DNA of 22,523 bases from Circinella minor (GCA_016758965.1 JAEPRB010000433.1:1-22523), one strand, 5' to 3'; positions 10,645 through 21,868 are shown, numbered from the stretch's first letter. Made by a program: numbers and translations. Notes: generated by a model not told the origin, from the sequence alone.

Positions 10645-12496
10645 TTATTCTCCCTTTTCAAGCTTTTGACGACGTTTGTTGGTTGGTAGACCACCACCTT
10701 CTTTACGCCAAGAAAGATAATTTTCATCACCCAATTTTCTTATAGAAAAAAAATAGTAAAATATTATTAATAAATCATTAATCAGCCACATACGAACTAA
10801 AAATAAATAATAATAACAACGGGGATAACAAGAATTTGTAAAGATTTTGTACCTTGGTTTGATAAGTTGTGCCAATGCGAATATTAAGCCAATTAAAACA
10901 CAAAGACCACCAATAGCTAAATAGGCAATACCAATGTATGGATTACGACCACCTAAAGGTGTTGTATTTGATAATACGATCCATTTTGTACCTTGATATT
11001 GTAATGTTTCAAAATCTAAAAAAAAAAAATTATCATCATTTAAATCATAAATTTAGAGAATTGTTCCTTTTTATCCCCTGGTTCATATAATAGAATACAC
11101 ACCAATATTTTAAAGAAGAAAAAATTGATTAGATTAAACTTACTCATATCGATATGAACACGCCATCGATCAGCTGGAAGGTCATCGTGATCATTTCTTG
11201 CCCAAATTTTACGGAAATCAGGTAAAGCAGCCATATGCATCCAAACCATCAGCCGTTCCATAACTTTTAAATTAGGTGGTGGATGTTGTTCATCATATTC
11301 TCCATTAGGATAGCGAGGTGCCCAATTGGGTGGAGGAGTCAATTCTGAAGCGAGATACTCAGTATGTGCTGCATATTTTTGAAAATCTTCTGGCCATGCG
11401 ATACCAGTTGTTGTAAATGTATAATTTCCTCCTGATGTTACCGATGTTAAATTGGATGCCGTATCTATTATACATACATACCACTACAATACTTAGTTAC
11501 CGCGCATAGCAACAAATATGCAAACAGAGTAACAACGCCCCACATAGCAACAAATAATACATATAAAAAGTTTACGTTACCATTGAACATAGAATTAGCA
11601 ACTAATCCACAAGGATATACAACTTTTCCATCTCTTTTATCCAAGGGTCCACAGTTGGTTGATAAAACACTTGGTGAAATACGATTTCCTAGTAACTGAA
11701 ATGGATCGTAATTTTTGATATAAAGTCGATGATTTTGATAAAAGTTGGTCAATCGGTAATACATATAAATAGGACCTTTCATAGTAGAAGGAATTGTAAA
11801 ATCCAAAACACATTGTGAAATAGTTAAATTATTAGGATTGTTCCAATCAGGGTCCATAAATTCGGATACGTTTTGATAATGATATGCAGGTGCTTCCATA
11901 GTGTTGGCATCAATCTCTTTTGACATTAAATAACTATATAAGCTCGGAGCCAAATAAACGGGATTTTCGTACTGCCCGCAGTAAGAATAGTTGATCATGA
12001 TTTCATCAACCTATTATAAACATCACAAATGGTTATTTTTATTTTTGGAATCAAATTGAGGAGGGTTTTCTTTTTAATAATGTCGCTGACAATAATAAAA
12101 ATAAACTTACTTTGCCATTATTCCAATATAAAAGTCCACCAATGGGAAGGAATATAATGCCCATAATAAAAAATGCAGGTAGAACACTTCGTGGAGTTAA
12201 AACAGGTTGCCATGCTGGGAGTCGTTGTTGTCGAAATGCTCCATCTATTTTAATTATACAAATAATCACAATGGTTATTATATTAATTAATTTATCAAAA
12301 AAAAAAAAGTCGAATGATAAATGATATTGAATAGGGGTCGAGACATGCCTACTGGTTTTCTAGACTTTTTGGGAGGTTCTTCTTCTTCTTCCTCATATTC
12401 ATGTTCGCCTTCTTCTTCGCCTTCTTCCTCTTCTCGTTCAAATTCTTCCTCTCGATGAACCTGACGTCTATGTACTTGTTCTTCGTCTTCAGGCAT
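10645..12496 (-). CDS. CDC50-like: Cdc50/Lem3 family P4-ATPase (flippase) beta subunit
   Basis: These proteins pair with P4-ATPases and are needed for their ER exit and for phospholipid flipping at Golgi, endosome and plasma membranes. The minus-strand exons are 12496-12349, 12244-12111, 12010-11581, 11464-11144, 11015-10853 and 10738-10645, giving 429 aa, close to the usual length. Residues 10-42 are highly acidic, followed by KKSRKP and the conserved [17 protein letters not shown]1 is about 70-90 and TM2 about 371-395, with a large lumenal domain between. Family motifs seen are [19 protein letters not shown] and GGRNPYIG before TM2, plus [10 protein letters not shown] in the cytosolic tail. 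Several N-x-S/T sites and paired cysteines are present in the lumenal domain. Intron 1 needs a GC donor. It is transcribed in tandem with the Atg22-like gene. Confidence 0.92.
12245..12348 (-). other. Probable GC-AG intron 1 of the Cdc50-like gene
   Basis: The donor is GTAG/GCATGT and the acceptor AAAATAG (minus strand), 104 bp, phase 1. It joins KSRKPV to DGAFRQQRL as expected for the family. The nearest GT donor (CCA/GTAGGC) is phase 0, and no acceptor in front of exon 2 restores the frame from it. Confidence 0.6.
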
Positions 12497-13800
12497 ATGT
12501 TATATTATGAGTTAGGGGTTGTAAAAAAGAAAAAGAAGTTAGTGTTACCCAGAAAGAAAAATATTTAAATTTAAAGCAAAAACCGGCGAAATTATTTAAC
12601 CGTCCTAGCTTTATTGTAAGTTAATAGTTCAGTTGCTTAGATAATAATAAGGGATATGTATGTTTATTCCCATACATATTTTGAAGAACCATCATAAAAA
12701 TAGAATAAAATAAAGAAATAAGAAATATTGATTGATTGCTCAAGTTATAATTATATAGTTTTTTTATTGTTAAACAAAAATGCCCAGCGCTATACAATAA
12801 GCTTATAACGGGGAAACCAAGTTGTCTTAAAAGACCCCGAAACAAAAAAAAAAATGTGTGTCACAGTTACTTTTTAGGATATCCGGTAACACCAACTTAA
12901 AGCAGCTTATCCAGAAAAATTCTAGTTCATCAAGCTATTCTTTTCTATGAGTTTGCATAGAAGTATTATCAATTTAGCGCACTACGAATTATAATTTTAC
13001 CCTTTTCATTAATTACTTTGTTGCCTATTGATAGTAACATAATGACCCATAGTAATAATAACTTGGCGATTTACAATACATCACTTATAATAATGTAAGC
13101 TATAATCTAACTAATGTGAGGAGAAACAAGCAACAACTAGAAACCAGGTAGCATATAACGAAATTTAAGTATGCAAAGAGCTTCCAGCTCGAATAAGTGT
13201 GATACGACAGGTCTGTATCGATTAATCATACCACGAGATCGAACCTCATGAAATCAAACAAAGAATACATAACATTTATGATAATGCACATTATATTATT
13301 ATTGAAGTACTTGCAGTCTTTCTATTCGGTCACGAAACATTAAACCACGTTTTTGATGACGGATATCACGAGTTTTTTTTTTTTTACCGGTAGAAATAAA
13401 ACTGAACATTTAAAGAAATGATGGTGACCAAATGTGTTTGGTGGTCAAAACAGATGGCGCGAATATGCTGTAGTATAATTTTACATATACAGCTGATATA
13501 CTAGCAGCAGTACATCGGCGTTTTTTCAATACATTAGCGGAATTTATAATGCCCATTTCAAAGACGCAAGGAAAAAAGGACACGAGATGATATTCACAAT
13601 ATAAAGCTGTCTTTTTCCATATGTTTAACAAGATACAATATCAACCATGCGACTGTAATATAAGAGCAATATTTAATAAATATATTTATCGACATATTAG
13701 AACAAATAATTTTCTATTTAGTATTCCAAATTCAACTTATATCCTGATAGAAATGTAAAAGAACAAAGTACCATTGGTGGTAGTTAAGTAATTTTCTTAA
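12497..13800. other. Intergenic region: Cdc50 promoter and F-box 3' flank
   Basis: About 1.3 kb between minus-strand genes. The part near 12497-12900 presumably contains the Cdc50-like promoter and leader; a 74-codon frame at 12621-12845 (-) has no recognisable features. A candidate small coding sequence at 13137-13409 is listed separately. A 73-codon frame at 13410-13631 (-) is open but unrecognised. Confidence 0.4.
13137..13409 (-). CDS. Candidate small basic protein, unrecognised
   Basis: On the minus strand an ATG at 13409 opens a 36-codon frame to a stop at 13299. It contains KKKK from a 13-A run, then the strongly coding-looking TRDIRHQKRGLMFRDRIERLQ. If the GTACTT right after RLQ is a donor, two possible acceptors keep the frame open. 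One is a weak GAG at 13245 (68 aa in total, ending at 13137). The other is a better CAG near 13212, giving a shorter product. It could instead be a fragment of a decayed gene, or chance. No domain is recognised. It lies downstream of the F-box gene. Confidence 0.25.
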
Positions 13801-16166
13801 TCATAAATCAAATTTTTTATCATGACCTGTAATAACGTTTACATATTTAAGCTTTCTACCTGACTTATTTATAGATGATATGATCTTTTCAGAGTGAATA
13901 TCGTAACCTTTTACAACCAAAGTATTCAACTTCTTTGCAGTATGGACCAATTCTTCGATATCATCGCACGTTAGCCAATCGATGTAATTTAAATGAAGTA
14001 CTTCAAGCTCCTCCATGGTACTAATTATATACAAAAGCGTATCACGATCCAAAACCGGTTCACCGAACCGACACTGGATCTTTTCCAATAGGAGCTTGGT
14101 TATTTGTACGTTTTGTTTATTTAACTTGATAAAAAAGTTCTTGAAGCCTTGACGTGTGATTCTACAAGTACCTCTGAAACCCAAGCCTTTGATCGTCTTG
14201 ATATTAGCAAGGACATCAAGTATATCGTCCGACATATTAAAGCACTCGTCAAACATAACATTTCTTAGCTTTTTGGTAGTATTGGTTCCAGGCAGGGATG
14301 TGGTAGCATATTCGTTGAATAATCGTACCCAAGATTGTATATCAAGAGTATCCTCCTGATCATCAAGTCTATTATAAACCTCTGCAAATCCAAGCGTCTC
14401 TAACAGTTGTTTTGAGCTGATCAATGCATCCACAAGAGCGGGTAAATCATGCGTTTTAAATGATTTAAAATACTTGAGCGACGGTCCAGTGGTTCGCCAA
14501 AAGAGTAATTCATATGCCCCATAACGATCTGGCCAGAGCGTTATCTTTTTCAATCGGTCAAAATTCAATACAGCACTTGCTGCTTTTGTTACGTAATCTG
14601 GAAAAACATTATCGAGTTCAGTAACGATGTCTTCTTGCCCTGTGAGGCTTAGGTCGGCATGGATTATCTCTAATGTTTTTTGATTTTTTTGCAAAAGTCG
14701 GAAAAATGCATTGCCCGATACACTCTGCCATTGAACATTGGAGTAGAATGCGCGTAATTTTCCTTGTTCTTGTTTAGTATACATATTATTCATGTTGATA
14801 ATTGGGATTATTGGCTCGTTGTTGTTGTATTCTTGATTTAATACCTCATGTAATGTGAGTAGTGGCTCGGAAGAATAATTATACATTAACATTTCGACAT
14901 TGGGAAAGTAATCAGTTACGATGTCGAGTGCATTTGATTCTGTTTTCCATAAGCTTAATCGTCGAACATATGGACACCATCTTGTTAACGATTTGAGAGC
15001 ATCACCGGACGTTGATGATGTATCTAATGAAAGGTCGATTAAAGAACGATGTGGTTCTTGTAAAGCTTCTAATTCACCTAGTACATTTGCAAGGGGTTCC
15101 TGCACCTCTAATATCAGCGTTTCGAGATAGGGGAGGTAAAATAATATATCCGTAATTGTTATTCGTGATCTACCTTCATAGAACCTAAGAGCGATCTCCG
15201 TCAAAGTGTGGCGTTTATTCCAAAACCCATTCATTAATGGCATTACTGAGTTTGTACAGAGCATATTAGATACTCTATGAACTGTGATAATAATAATGAT
15301 ATAGTAGTGGCAAGAGACAAATCATTACTAGTTAGTTTACGTATTTCATTGCTATCCAAACATATTCTCTACTGAAAAATTACATAGTGCGGTCATCTTG
15401 TATAAAGATTATAGTTACCTGTCAATCCAAGTGACTTGAGGTTCCTAAAATGGCCTTTTTCCAAATGTTCAAGATATTTCAGCCACACCTTCTTCTCTAT
15501 TGCTGTAATGACGAGATGACTGATACGTTTCGCGATCTTTGGCAAAATTCGTGAAACAGCAATATCATCATCACTGGGATGATCATTGTATATATACTTC
15601 CACGCTTTTTGACAATTTTCTAACCCTTGAGACCATGTTGTCGAGACATGAAATAAATCTGACCGTTCGGCTTCTGATAATAAGCTTACAATTTCATCCA
15701 TTATTTCTATTGGAAGAGCGCTCACCAAGTCAAAATGATAATTGCTTTTTTCATCCACCCTCTTTTTGGCTTGTAACAATTGTCCATAAGCTAAATCATT
15801 CGTTGCTACTTTTTCTAAACCTTCTTGATACACTTTGGAAGCTCTCTTTTGTTTTCCTTGCATAGACAACAATTTACCAAAGCACAAGTACCCCTGAGGT
15901 AGAGACGGTGCGTATTCTATCATGGTTTCAGCATCGTGTTCAGCAGCTAGAAATTTACTTTTCATACTGAGCGCATAAGCGCGACGTTCAAGTAACCACA
16001 AAAGTTCCATTTGTTCTATATGTGCAATGGTATCTGTTGTTTGTCGAATAATTTCGTCATATTCGCGATGGTCATATGCATTCTTGACGTTTTCGAAAGA
16101 AGGTATAGGTATAGCTGTATTGATGATTGTAGTTTCTGCTGTGGTACCTGGTGATGAAGTACGCAT
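13801..16166 (-). CDS. TPR/F-box protein with LRR-like C-terminal region
   Basis: Probably a substrate receptor of an SCF (Skp1-cullin-F-box) ubiquitin ligase, in a layout like fission yeast Pof3. The exons are 16166-15419 and 15281-13801, with a 137-bp GT-AG intron (GTAACT...TCACAG), giving 742 aa. Residues 22-138 are helical and TPR-like (VKNAYDHREYDEIIRQ, then ERRAYALSMKSKFLAAEHDAE, then GYLCFGKLLSMQGKQKRA). The F-box is at about 146-192, with the core LPIEIMDEIVSLL and then the DLFHVSTTW turn. The remainder has repeated Leu/Ile-rich segments such as LEVLHLNYIDWLTCDDIEELV and LNTLVVKG, typical of degenerate leucine-rich repeats. The ATG at 16166 is the first Met in frame after non-coding sequence. 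Mucoralean genomes carry many such genes; the substrate is unknown. A transposon sits about 220 bp upstream. Confidence 0.88.
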
Positions 16167-16378
16167 GGCCAATGACGAGAAGCAATAAATGAAAAAAAAT
16201 GGGAAAAAAGATAATAAAAAGCAAGAATAAATATCTTATGTGTTTTTATATGGTCTTGTAAAAAAAGAAAGTTACGCAGGACTGGAAAGCGGCACCTTAT
16301 TTAGGTTTGTATCACCACAACGAGGCGCAAGCTCACAAGCTTAATCTTTTTATCTTGCGATTAATGATAACATATGCT

Positions 16379-16386
16379 GTTTAAAT
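16379..16386. repeat. Target-site duplication, left (GTTTAAAT)
   Basis: The 8-bp sequence GTTTAAAT flanks the inverted-repeat element on this side. The identical sequence is at 17602-17609. Confidence 0.75.
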
Positions 16387-17601
16387 GAGAATTACTACAG
16401 GCGCAGCAAAAGTCCGACTACAGGCGCAGCATGGAGGGGGCATGTTAGGATCGTCATGGCACGCTGCGCCCGTAGTCTGACTTTAATCTTTGATCCATTA
16501 AAAATCATCCTCACTTGAACAATTACCTTTGCTATTAAGTAGAGCATAATAATTTGCTTTTGCTATAGGTGTTAGTTATGCTCTATAAGAGTAGAAATAA
16601 TAAAAAAGTAGGAATTAAAAAAGCAGCCTGAATATGAAAACAACAAAGACTACAAATAACAGTGAGGAAGAAAAAATGTTGATGATTCCAAAATAAAATT
16701 TTTGAATTTGTGTTAAATATCTGATGATGATTCTGGTATACAACAAAGGATATTCTACATGTAATTGTATTCTATAATTCAGTAAGCAATTGATAAAGAT
16801 AATATATGTTTAACTCATTCACTCAAAAAAATAGTTGTTGCTTCAGACACTGCACCGATATTATCTATGACACAGGTTATCCAACATATACCTGATCCCA
16901 GAATGTGAGATTTGATTGATTTAGATAGGTTGTGACAATACTTTGTATAAAAGACACAGTAAAGAATGTGTATGATATAGTCAAAAGTTTGGTCCAAACG
17001 TTTATCAGAAAATACAAGACGAACTTAATGTATACCTATGCTGATTTTTTATTAACTTTCAATATTTTGATTATCTTACGTATATTTTTATAATTCCTTG
17101 TTTTTATATTATCTTTTATTATATTACACTATCATTATTTCTTATTTTCATATTACCTCCTATTATTTTATATTATCTTTTATGTTAATGCTATACACAA
17201 CACGAAAATATCCTTATATTACTAAGGTATATAATTACAAGCTTAATACATTCTTGTTTTGGACAATCTATCATCTCTTTATATACCTAATCGTATTAAA
17301 TGGTCTACGTACCACATGTTCATTGATCTATATAATAAAGTTCTATACTTTATGTATTATAAAAGGTATTTATAAAAATGACAAAGATGACTCTATTTAA
17401 AAACATCCTCCTTAAGCATTATATTAAAAAAAAATCCAAAGCAATGAAAAAGATAGAAGTAATTGTTCAAGTGAGGATGATTTTTAATGGATCAAAGATT
17501 AAAGTCAGACTACGGGCGCAGCGTGCCATAACGACCCTACTAACATGCCCCCTCTATGTTGCGCCTGTAGTCGGACTTTTGCTACGCCTGTAGTAATTCT
17601 C
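16387..17601. mobile_element. Non-autonomous DNA transposon, hAT-like (1215 bp)
   Basis: Terminal inverted repeats of about 140 bp (16387-16526 and 17459-17601) begin GAGAATTACTACAGGCG and match closely with a few substitutions and a short indel. Inside each terminus the motif ACTACAGGCGCAGC is repeated directly, and its relative GCGCCCGTAGT occurs inverted, as expected of subterminal transposase-binding sites. An 8-bp flanking duplication is what hAT elements make. The termini do not show a textbook hAT start, so the superfamily is tentative. A 9-bp reading with one mismatch (MULE-like) is possible. The interior is AT-rich with no transposase-like frame. Confidence 0.8.
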
Positions 17602-17609
17602 GTTTAAAT
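17602..17609. repeat. Target-site duplication, right (GTTTAAAT)
   Basis: Identical to 16379-16386, directly outside the right terminal inverted repeat. Confidence 0.75.
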
Positions 17610-17769
17610 AGGAATAAAAGATGTGTGATAAAATCATAGTCGTCGACATTACGGGGATAGTAGTGCTATACGATGATCAGAAATATATTTGTGTTTCAGT
17701 AATTTAATAAATAATACACTGATTGTGAGACAAGAGAGTAAGATGATTTTTTAGTAGTGGTTGAAGCGA

Positions 17770-19446
17770 TCATATTTGGAGGGTGTTTTGTTGTATGACA
17801 GGACCAAGCTATCCTGCGCCACCTTTTTGATGACATGGTAAGCAAAATGTTACATGGTGTATTTTCGAGAACATACATCCGAAGAAAAAGAAAATTGTAA
17901 GTGATTTTTTTTTGAGTTGTCTATATAGAAACGAAAGATAGTCACATCCACTACATTTAAGAACATGCTACAATCTTGATAAGATTCCTCTATTAAGAGT
18001 AGTTGCACGAACATGAATAGAGAGGCCGCGTTCCAAATGCAAATTACAATGATGTCGCATCGTTGTCAAGAGGTTGTCCATAAAATCTTAAATTTACATG
18101 GGCAATAATGTTAATGGGTACCCAAGATAAATAAGGGGCTGCGCAACCTGTCGGATATGACAGGTGGATAGTTGCATTGTTGTAATAATAAATCCCATTG
18201 TTTCTAGGGAAAATCATTAAGTGAAATGGCTTGTGCTTTTCTTTTGTTAAATTTGGCATTAGATGCTTGTTGATGTATTTTCAAGTGATGTATAAGACTT
18301 TGTAAACCATATTCATTGTTTAAAAAACTAATAATACTATCGACATATCCTAATGTACCTTGAATGTTGGTGAATAGGACGACCAATTTATTAGTTTGAC
18401 GAAGGGCGTTGCTTCTGCTTGTGCTGTTGTGGTTTCTGTTATTGTTGATATTGCGAATGCTGTTAAGGAGGCTGCTATTGTGGTGGTGTTTGTTGATGTC
18501 TGTCGATGAGAAAAAACATATCCTATGTAAAGAGGACTTTGAATGGATTGCAAAAGTGACTCAAAAGAATTGTTAAATAATATAAATAATAACGGGATCG
18601 CCCCTTCGTAATTCACATTTTTGCTATAATGAGTTGCTGTTCTGGCCGTTGATATTAATACAGTTGAATAAGAGTGAGATAATTCAGTGTATGATTGCAT
18701 CAGTAAAACTAAAAAGATGAAGAGTTTTTTGTCAAATATTCTGGGTAGACCTAGTCATACAACTTATCTCGGTCGAATGTCAATCTTGGTGTTAAAGATT
18801 GAACATGTTGAGCGTTCCCTTTATTAGTTGTGCTACAAGGCCATTCTCTGTCATGAAACGCCGTGGCATAAACACAGTTTGTTGTGGATCAAGTAAAATC
18901 GAAAAAAGCCTCAATGGTTCTGTGGTTGAGACGTCGAATAAAAATGTTTGGGGTCACAGTGAATAAGGCTATGGTCGTCAATTAATTTTTGAGATTGCCA
19001 GTTCTTTTTAGTGAAGTGAACACATGTTTCCATTCACGATACACACCTGTAGTAGTAATTCTACAGCGTTGGGTTGCATAAAAACCAATTTCCTAAATCT
19101 TATGGTAACCCACCGGGGCCAGTACTACTGGTTTGTTTAACTCAGGTTGAAGAATCTTCGATAGTAAAAGATTCGAATAAAGCACCTTATTTATCCGATG
19201 GTAGTGTTAGAGTGAAAGGAACTTGTTGATGTTGATGTTTTCGGGTGTACATCATACCGAATAAAAAGTAATTACGGCCTTACGTATGTGTTGATCCGGA
19301 ATTATAACAGATCATATCAGAAAAGGATTATTGAATTCTTCAACCGCTTAAGCATTTTGTGCTGGGATATCCAATACAGCGAAGCTATTACTGCTGTCTA
19401 TGCATAAACGTTTTATGTATGAAACTACTTCTACTTCAACAATAGT
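17770..19446 (-). pseudogene. Heavily decayed protein-coding relic, family unknown
   Basis: On the minus strand, coding-like frames follow one another with repeated frame changes and in-frame stops, so no intact product is possible. Reading from 19446 down, recognisable stretches include VSYIKRLCIDSSNSFAVLDI (about 19420-19360), ITTTGVYREWKHVFTSLKR (about 19065-19010), TPNIFIRRLNHRTIEAFF (about 18955-18905), DPQQTVFMPRRFMTENGLV (about 18890-18835) and LGYVDSIISFLNNEYGLQSL (about 18350-18290). Next come YPTGCAAPYLSWVPINIIAH (about 18155-18095) and a Cys-rich end with KCSGC and CLPCHQKGG (about 17935-17810). The frame is open right up to the foldback element boundary, so its beginning was probably cut off by that insertion. 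I cannot name the family. A transposon protein, an expanded fungal family or an old viral insertion are all possible. Confidence 0.55.
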
Positions 19447-19449
19447 TAA

Positions 19450-20060
19450 GGGTAGTTCTACCTGTGCAATTTTTTTTTCTTAACGGTGCGATTTTTTTCT
19501 CGCGGGTTTTCAACTGTAGTGGTACAGAGCCAACAGCTATAGCCAATCCTTTTATGATATTAACAGTACGACTTCTCTTACTAAACATACTTCATTAAGA
19601 TTCTATACAATTTTTTTTCTATAATAGCTCCTTATGAATGATATTCGTTTTATTTAATTTTGCACACTTGAAACCATTATAATAAAATAGATTATATAAA
19701 ATATATCAATTTTTACTGCTCATTAGTATCAATTTGCTCGAATATTAACACAAAAAAGAGGTTATACTTTTGGATTATGTGGGTTTTTTTTTAAAAAAAA
19801 ATACAAGTGCTTATCCGTGCGATTTTTTTTTTTTTACTTCTGAATGGCATTGTAACAATTTATTTGATAATTTAAAAACTAGTCTATTAAAATATATAAT
19901 ATAAAGATGTATTGATTATCACTGGTTATTGATATCAACTTGCTCGAATATTATCCACAAAAAACAGATAATATTCTTGGATTGTTTGATTAAAATGGCT
20001 TTATTGGTAGTATGGTGCGATTTTTTATTTTTTAAAAAAAATTACAAGTGCTTATCCGTG
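19450..20060 (+). repeat. Outer arm of foldback copy 2 (left), tandem units
   Basis: Two diverged units are joined at about 19810 by the boundary motif CAAGTGCTTATCCGTGCGATTTT. The second unit runs to the next boundary motif, at 20045-20060, where the MULE-like element inserted. Both units share an ACTTGCTCGAATATTA-like segment followed by CACAAAAAA and a poly-T/poly-A tract. Confidence 0.75.
20052..20060. repeat. Target-site duplication, left (TTATCCGTG)
   Basis: A 9-bp sequence identical to 20889-20897. Removing one copy plus the insert restores the foldback arm boundary motif CTTATCCGTGCGATTTT found elsewhere in the arms. Confidence 0.9.
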
Positions 20061-20888
20061 GGCAGGTACTAATAGTCGTGCCATCCTGCGGTCGTGCCAT
20101 CCCCCATGACTGCGTTTATTTTATTCCGCTGTACTTAGTCGTGCCATTGATCCTTCCTTACTACCCTGCCCTGCAAGTTGTACTGTTGCATGAATAATAT
20201 TTTCTAACATATGATGACGTTAAAAAAACAATGCTTTTGTTTCGTTTCGAGTAATTTTACATTTTTACTTAGTAGTATAATGACAATGAGTGAACTTATT
20301 CAACTTATTGAAACACAGGATAAATTAAAAATAATATTGTACAATTATATTGTATATAATACAAGGGTACGAAATTATAACAGGGCTGTAATAAAATCAT
20401 AAATAAAGGTATGATTGCGAAAGTTGATTATAAACCAATATATCTTTTTACTAAAGAAAAAGTAAAAATAATTCATAAAATACGCACATTATTAATTAAA
20501 AAAAAAGATGAAGACAAAATGTGTAATTTAAGATAAACTATTTCACATTTATATTTGGAAGCATAACGGTAAAAAATTGTATAAGACTGTGTGTGTGTTA
20601 TTTACGGTGTTTCCATCAACCAAAAGTATTACTTTCATAGGTAAAGAGTGTTTAAGTAAAGAATTATTCATTATTAGCTTCCTGATAAATAAGAATAATA
20701 TTAGCTGTATACATATGTAATAATCTTATTATTATGAAGTTTTTATAGGTATCATATTATCAAGTATCAATAGCTAGTTATTGAAGACGGCAGGATAGTA
20801 AGGCACGACCAAAGACAGCGGAGTCAAATCAAGCACAGTCATGGGGGGATGGCACGACCGCAAGATGGCACGACTTTTGGTTGCTGTC
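20061..20888. mobile_element. Non-autonomous MULE-like transposon (828 bp), nested
   Basis: Terminal inverted repeats of about 105-115 bp begin GGCAGG on the left and GACAGC on the right, and share AGTCGTGCCATC followed by GCGGTCGTGCCATC and CATGACTG. GTCGTGCC recurs three times per terminus, which looks like subterminal binding sites. A perfect 9-bp target duplication with long inverted repeats starting with G is characteristic of Mutator-like elements. The interior is AT-rich; its one 63-codon frame (20211-20402, +) shows nothing like a transposase. It is younger than the foldback copy it interrupts. Confidence 0.88.
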
Positions 20889-20897
20889 TTATCCGTG
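20889..20897. repeat. Target-site duplication, right (TTATCCGTG)
   Basis: Exact match to 20052-20060, directly after the right terminus of the inserted element. Confidence 0.9.
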
Positions 20898-21607
20898 CGA
20901 TTTTTTTTTGTCTGAGCGTAAAATATGAGAAGAAGCTGTGCGATTTTTTTTTTCACTTCTGAATGGCATTACTAACAGTTTATATTTGATAGTATAAGAA
21001 CTAGTCTACTAAAATGTATAATATAAAAATGTATTGGTTATCAGTACCAACGTGTTCAAATATTATACACAAAAGAAAGGAGGTAATCGTCTTGAATTAT
21101 TCCATTTAGAATAGCTTTATTTTGATGCAATTTTTTCTTTAAAAAAATATAAGTGCTTATCTGTACGATTTTTCTTCTGAGAACTTAATATTTTTCATAT
21201 CTCTTATAGTGTGATGCTTCAAGACAAAACTAGATAAAGCAATAAGTTGAATGGATCCATTTGTAATTACTTTTTAATAAGAAAATTGCTGATATATTTG
21301 GGCAATGTAAAAAGTACTATGAAGGAAATATAAAAAATATGGACGATAGAAAGAAAAACAAAAGAAAGTTAAGCAGATGAAATATTAAGTATTTATATGT
21401 AATAATGGTAATGATAATATAAGAAGAGATAAATATATATACGAAGAAAGAAAATTATGTTTTAGTAAAAAGAAAATATAGAGATGGAAAAATAACAAAT
21501 ATCAAGTCGTTATTATTATTATGCCAAGTAAAGAATTGAATGAAGCTATTCTTGTTAATTTTCTGGATACATATTTTTACCCATACACGACTTTTTTTCA
21601 TTCGTAA

Positions 21608-21868
21608 TCATCGTCCATACTCTAAGAGTTTTTCGTCCGCTGCATGTTCCATCTTCATCATGTCGAATTCATTCAGCTTTCCGTCTCGTAGAGCTTCTTT
21701 CATATCTTCACGAATTAATCGTTGTTGGATATATGACATGGGTACTGTGAAAGAATAACCGTGACACTTGCAAGATCCTCCACAGCTGCCTATAAGATGG
21801 CTTAAAACAGCATCTGATTCATTAATTTCAAGAGTCTCTATATGTGCTACTTTATGTACCTCATACCT
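21608..21868 (-). pseudogene. Relic coding segment in foldback core, copy 2 (86 codons open)
   Basis: An open minus-strand frame from 21868 to a TGA at 21608, preceded by a TTTTGTAG acceptor-like site. It includes GSCGGSCKCHGYSFTVP, YIQQRLIREDMKEALRD and ending KMEHAADEKLLEYGR. Copy 1 has the same segment with a 5-bp frameshift (266 against 261 bp). No convincing upstream exon or start codon is found inside the core; a phase-compatible segment lies just upstream, but splice sites differ between copies. This suggests a captured 3' gene fragment rather than a working gene. The family is not recognised. Confidence 0.45.

Noticed and set aside
11468..11580. Hydrophobic C-terminal extension of the Cdc50 exon-3 reading frame resembling a membrane segment
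   Set aside because: It is intron 3 translated. Splicing 11581 to 11464 gives the family's NSMFND motif and continues the lumenal domain.
13236..13246. T-loop-like GGTTCGATC on the minus strand, suggesting a tRNA
   Set aside because: No acceptor stem, D-arm or anticodon arm can be folded around it.
17098..17400. 100-codon frame inside the hAT-like element as a transposase
   Set aside because: It is Tyr/Ile/Leu-rich by AT composition, with no catalytic or zinc-finger motif and far too short.
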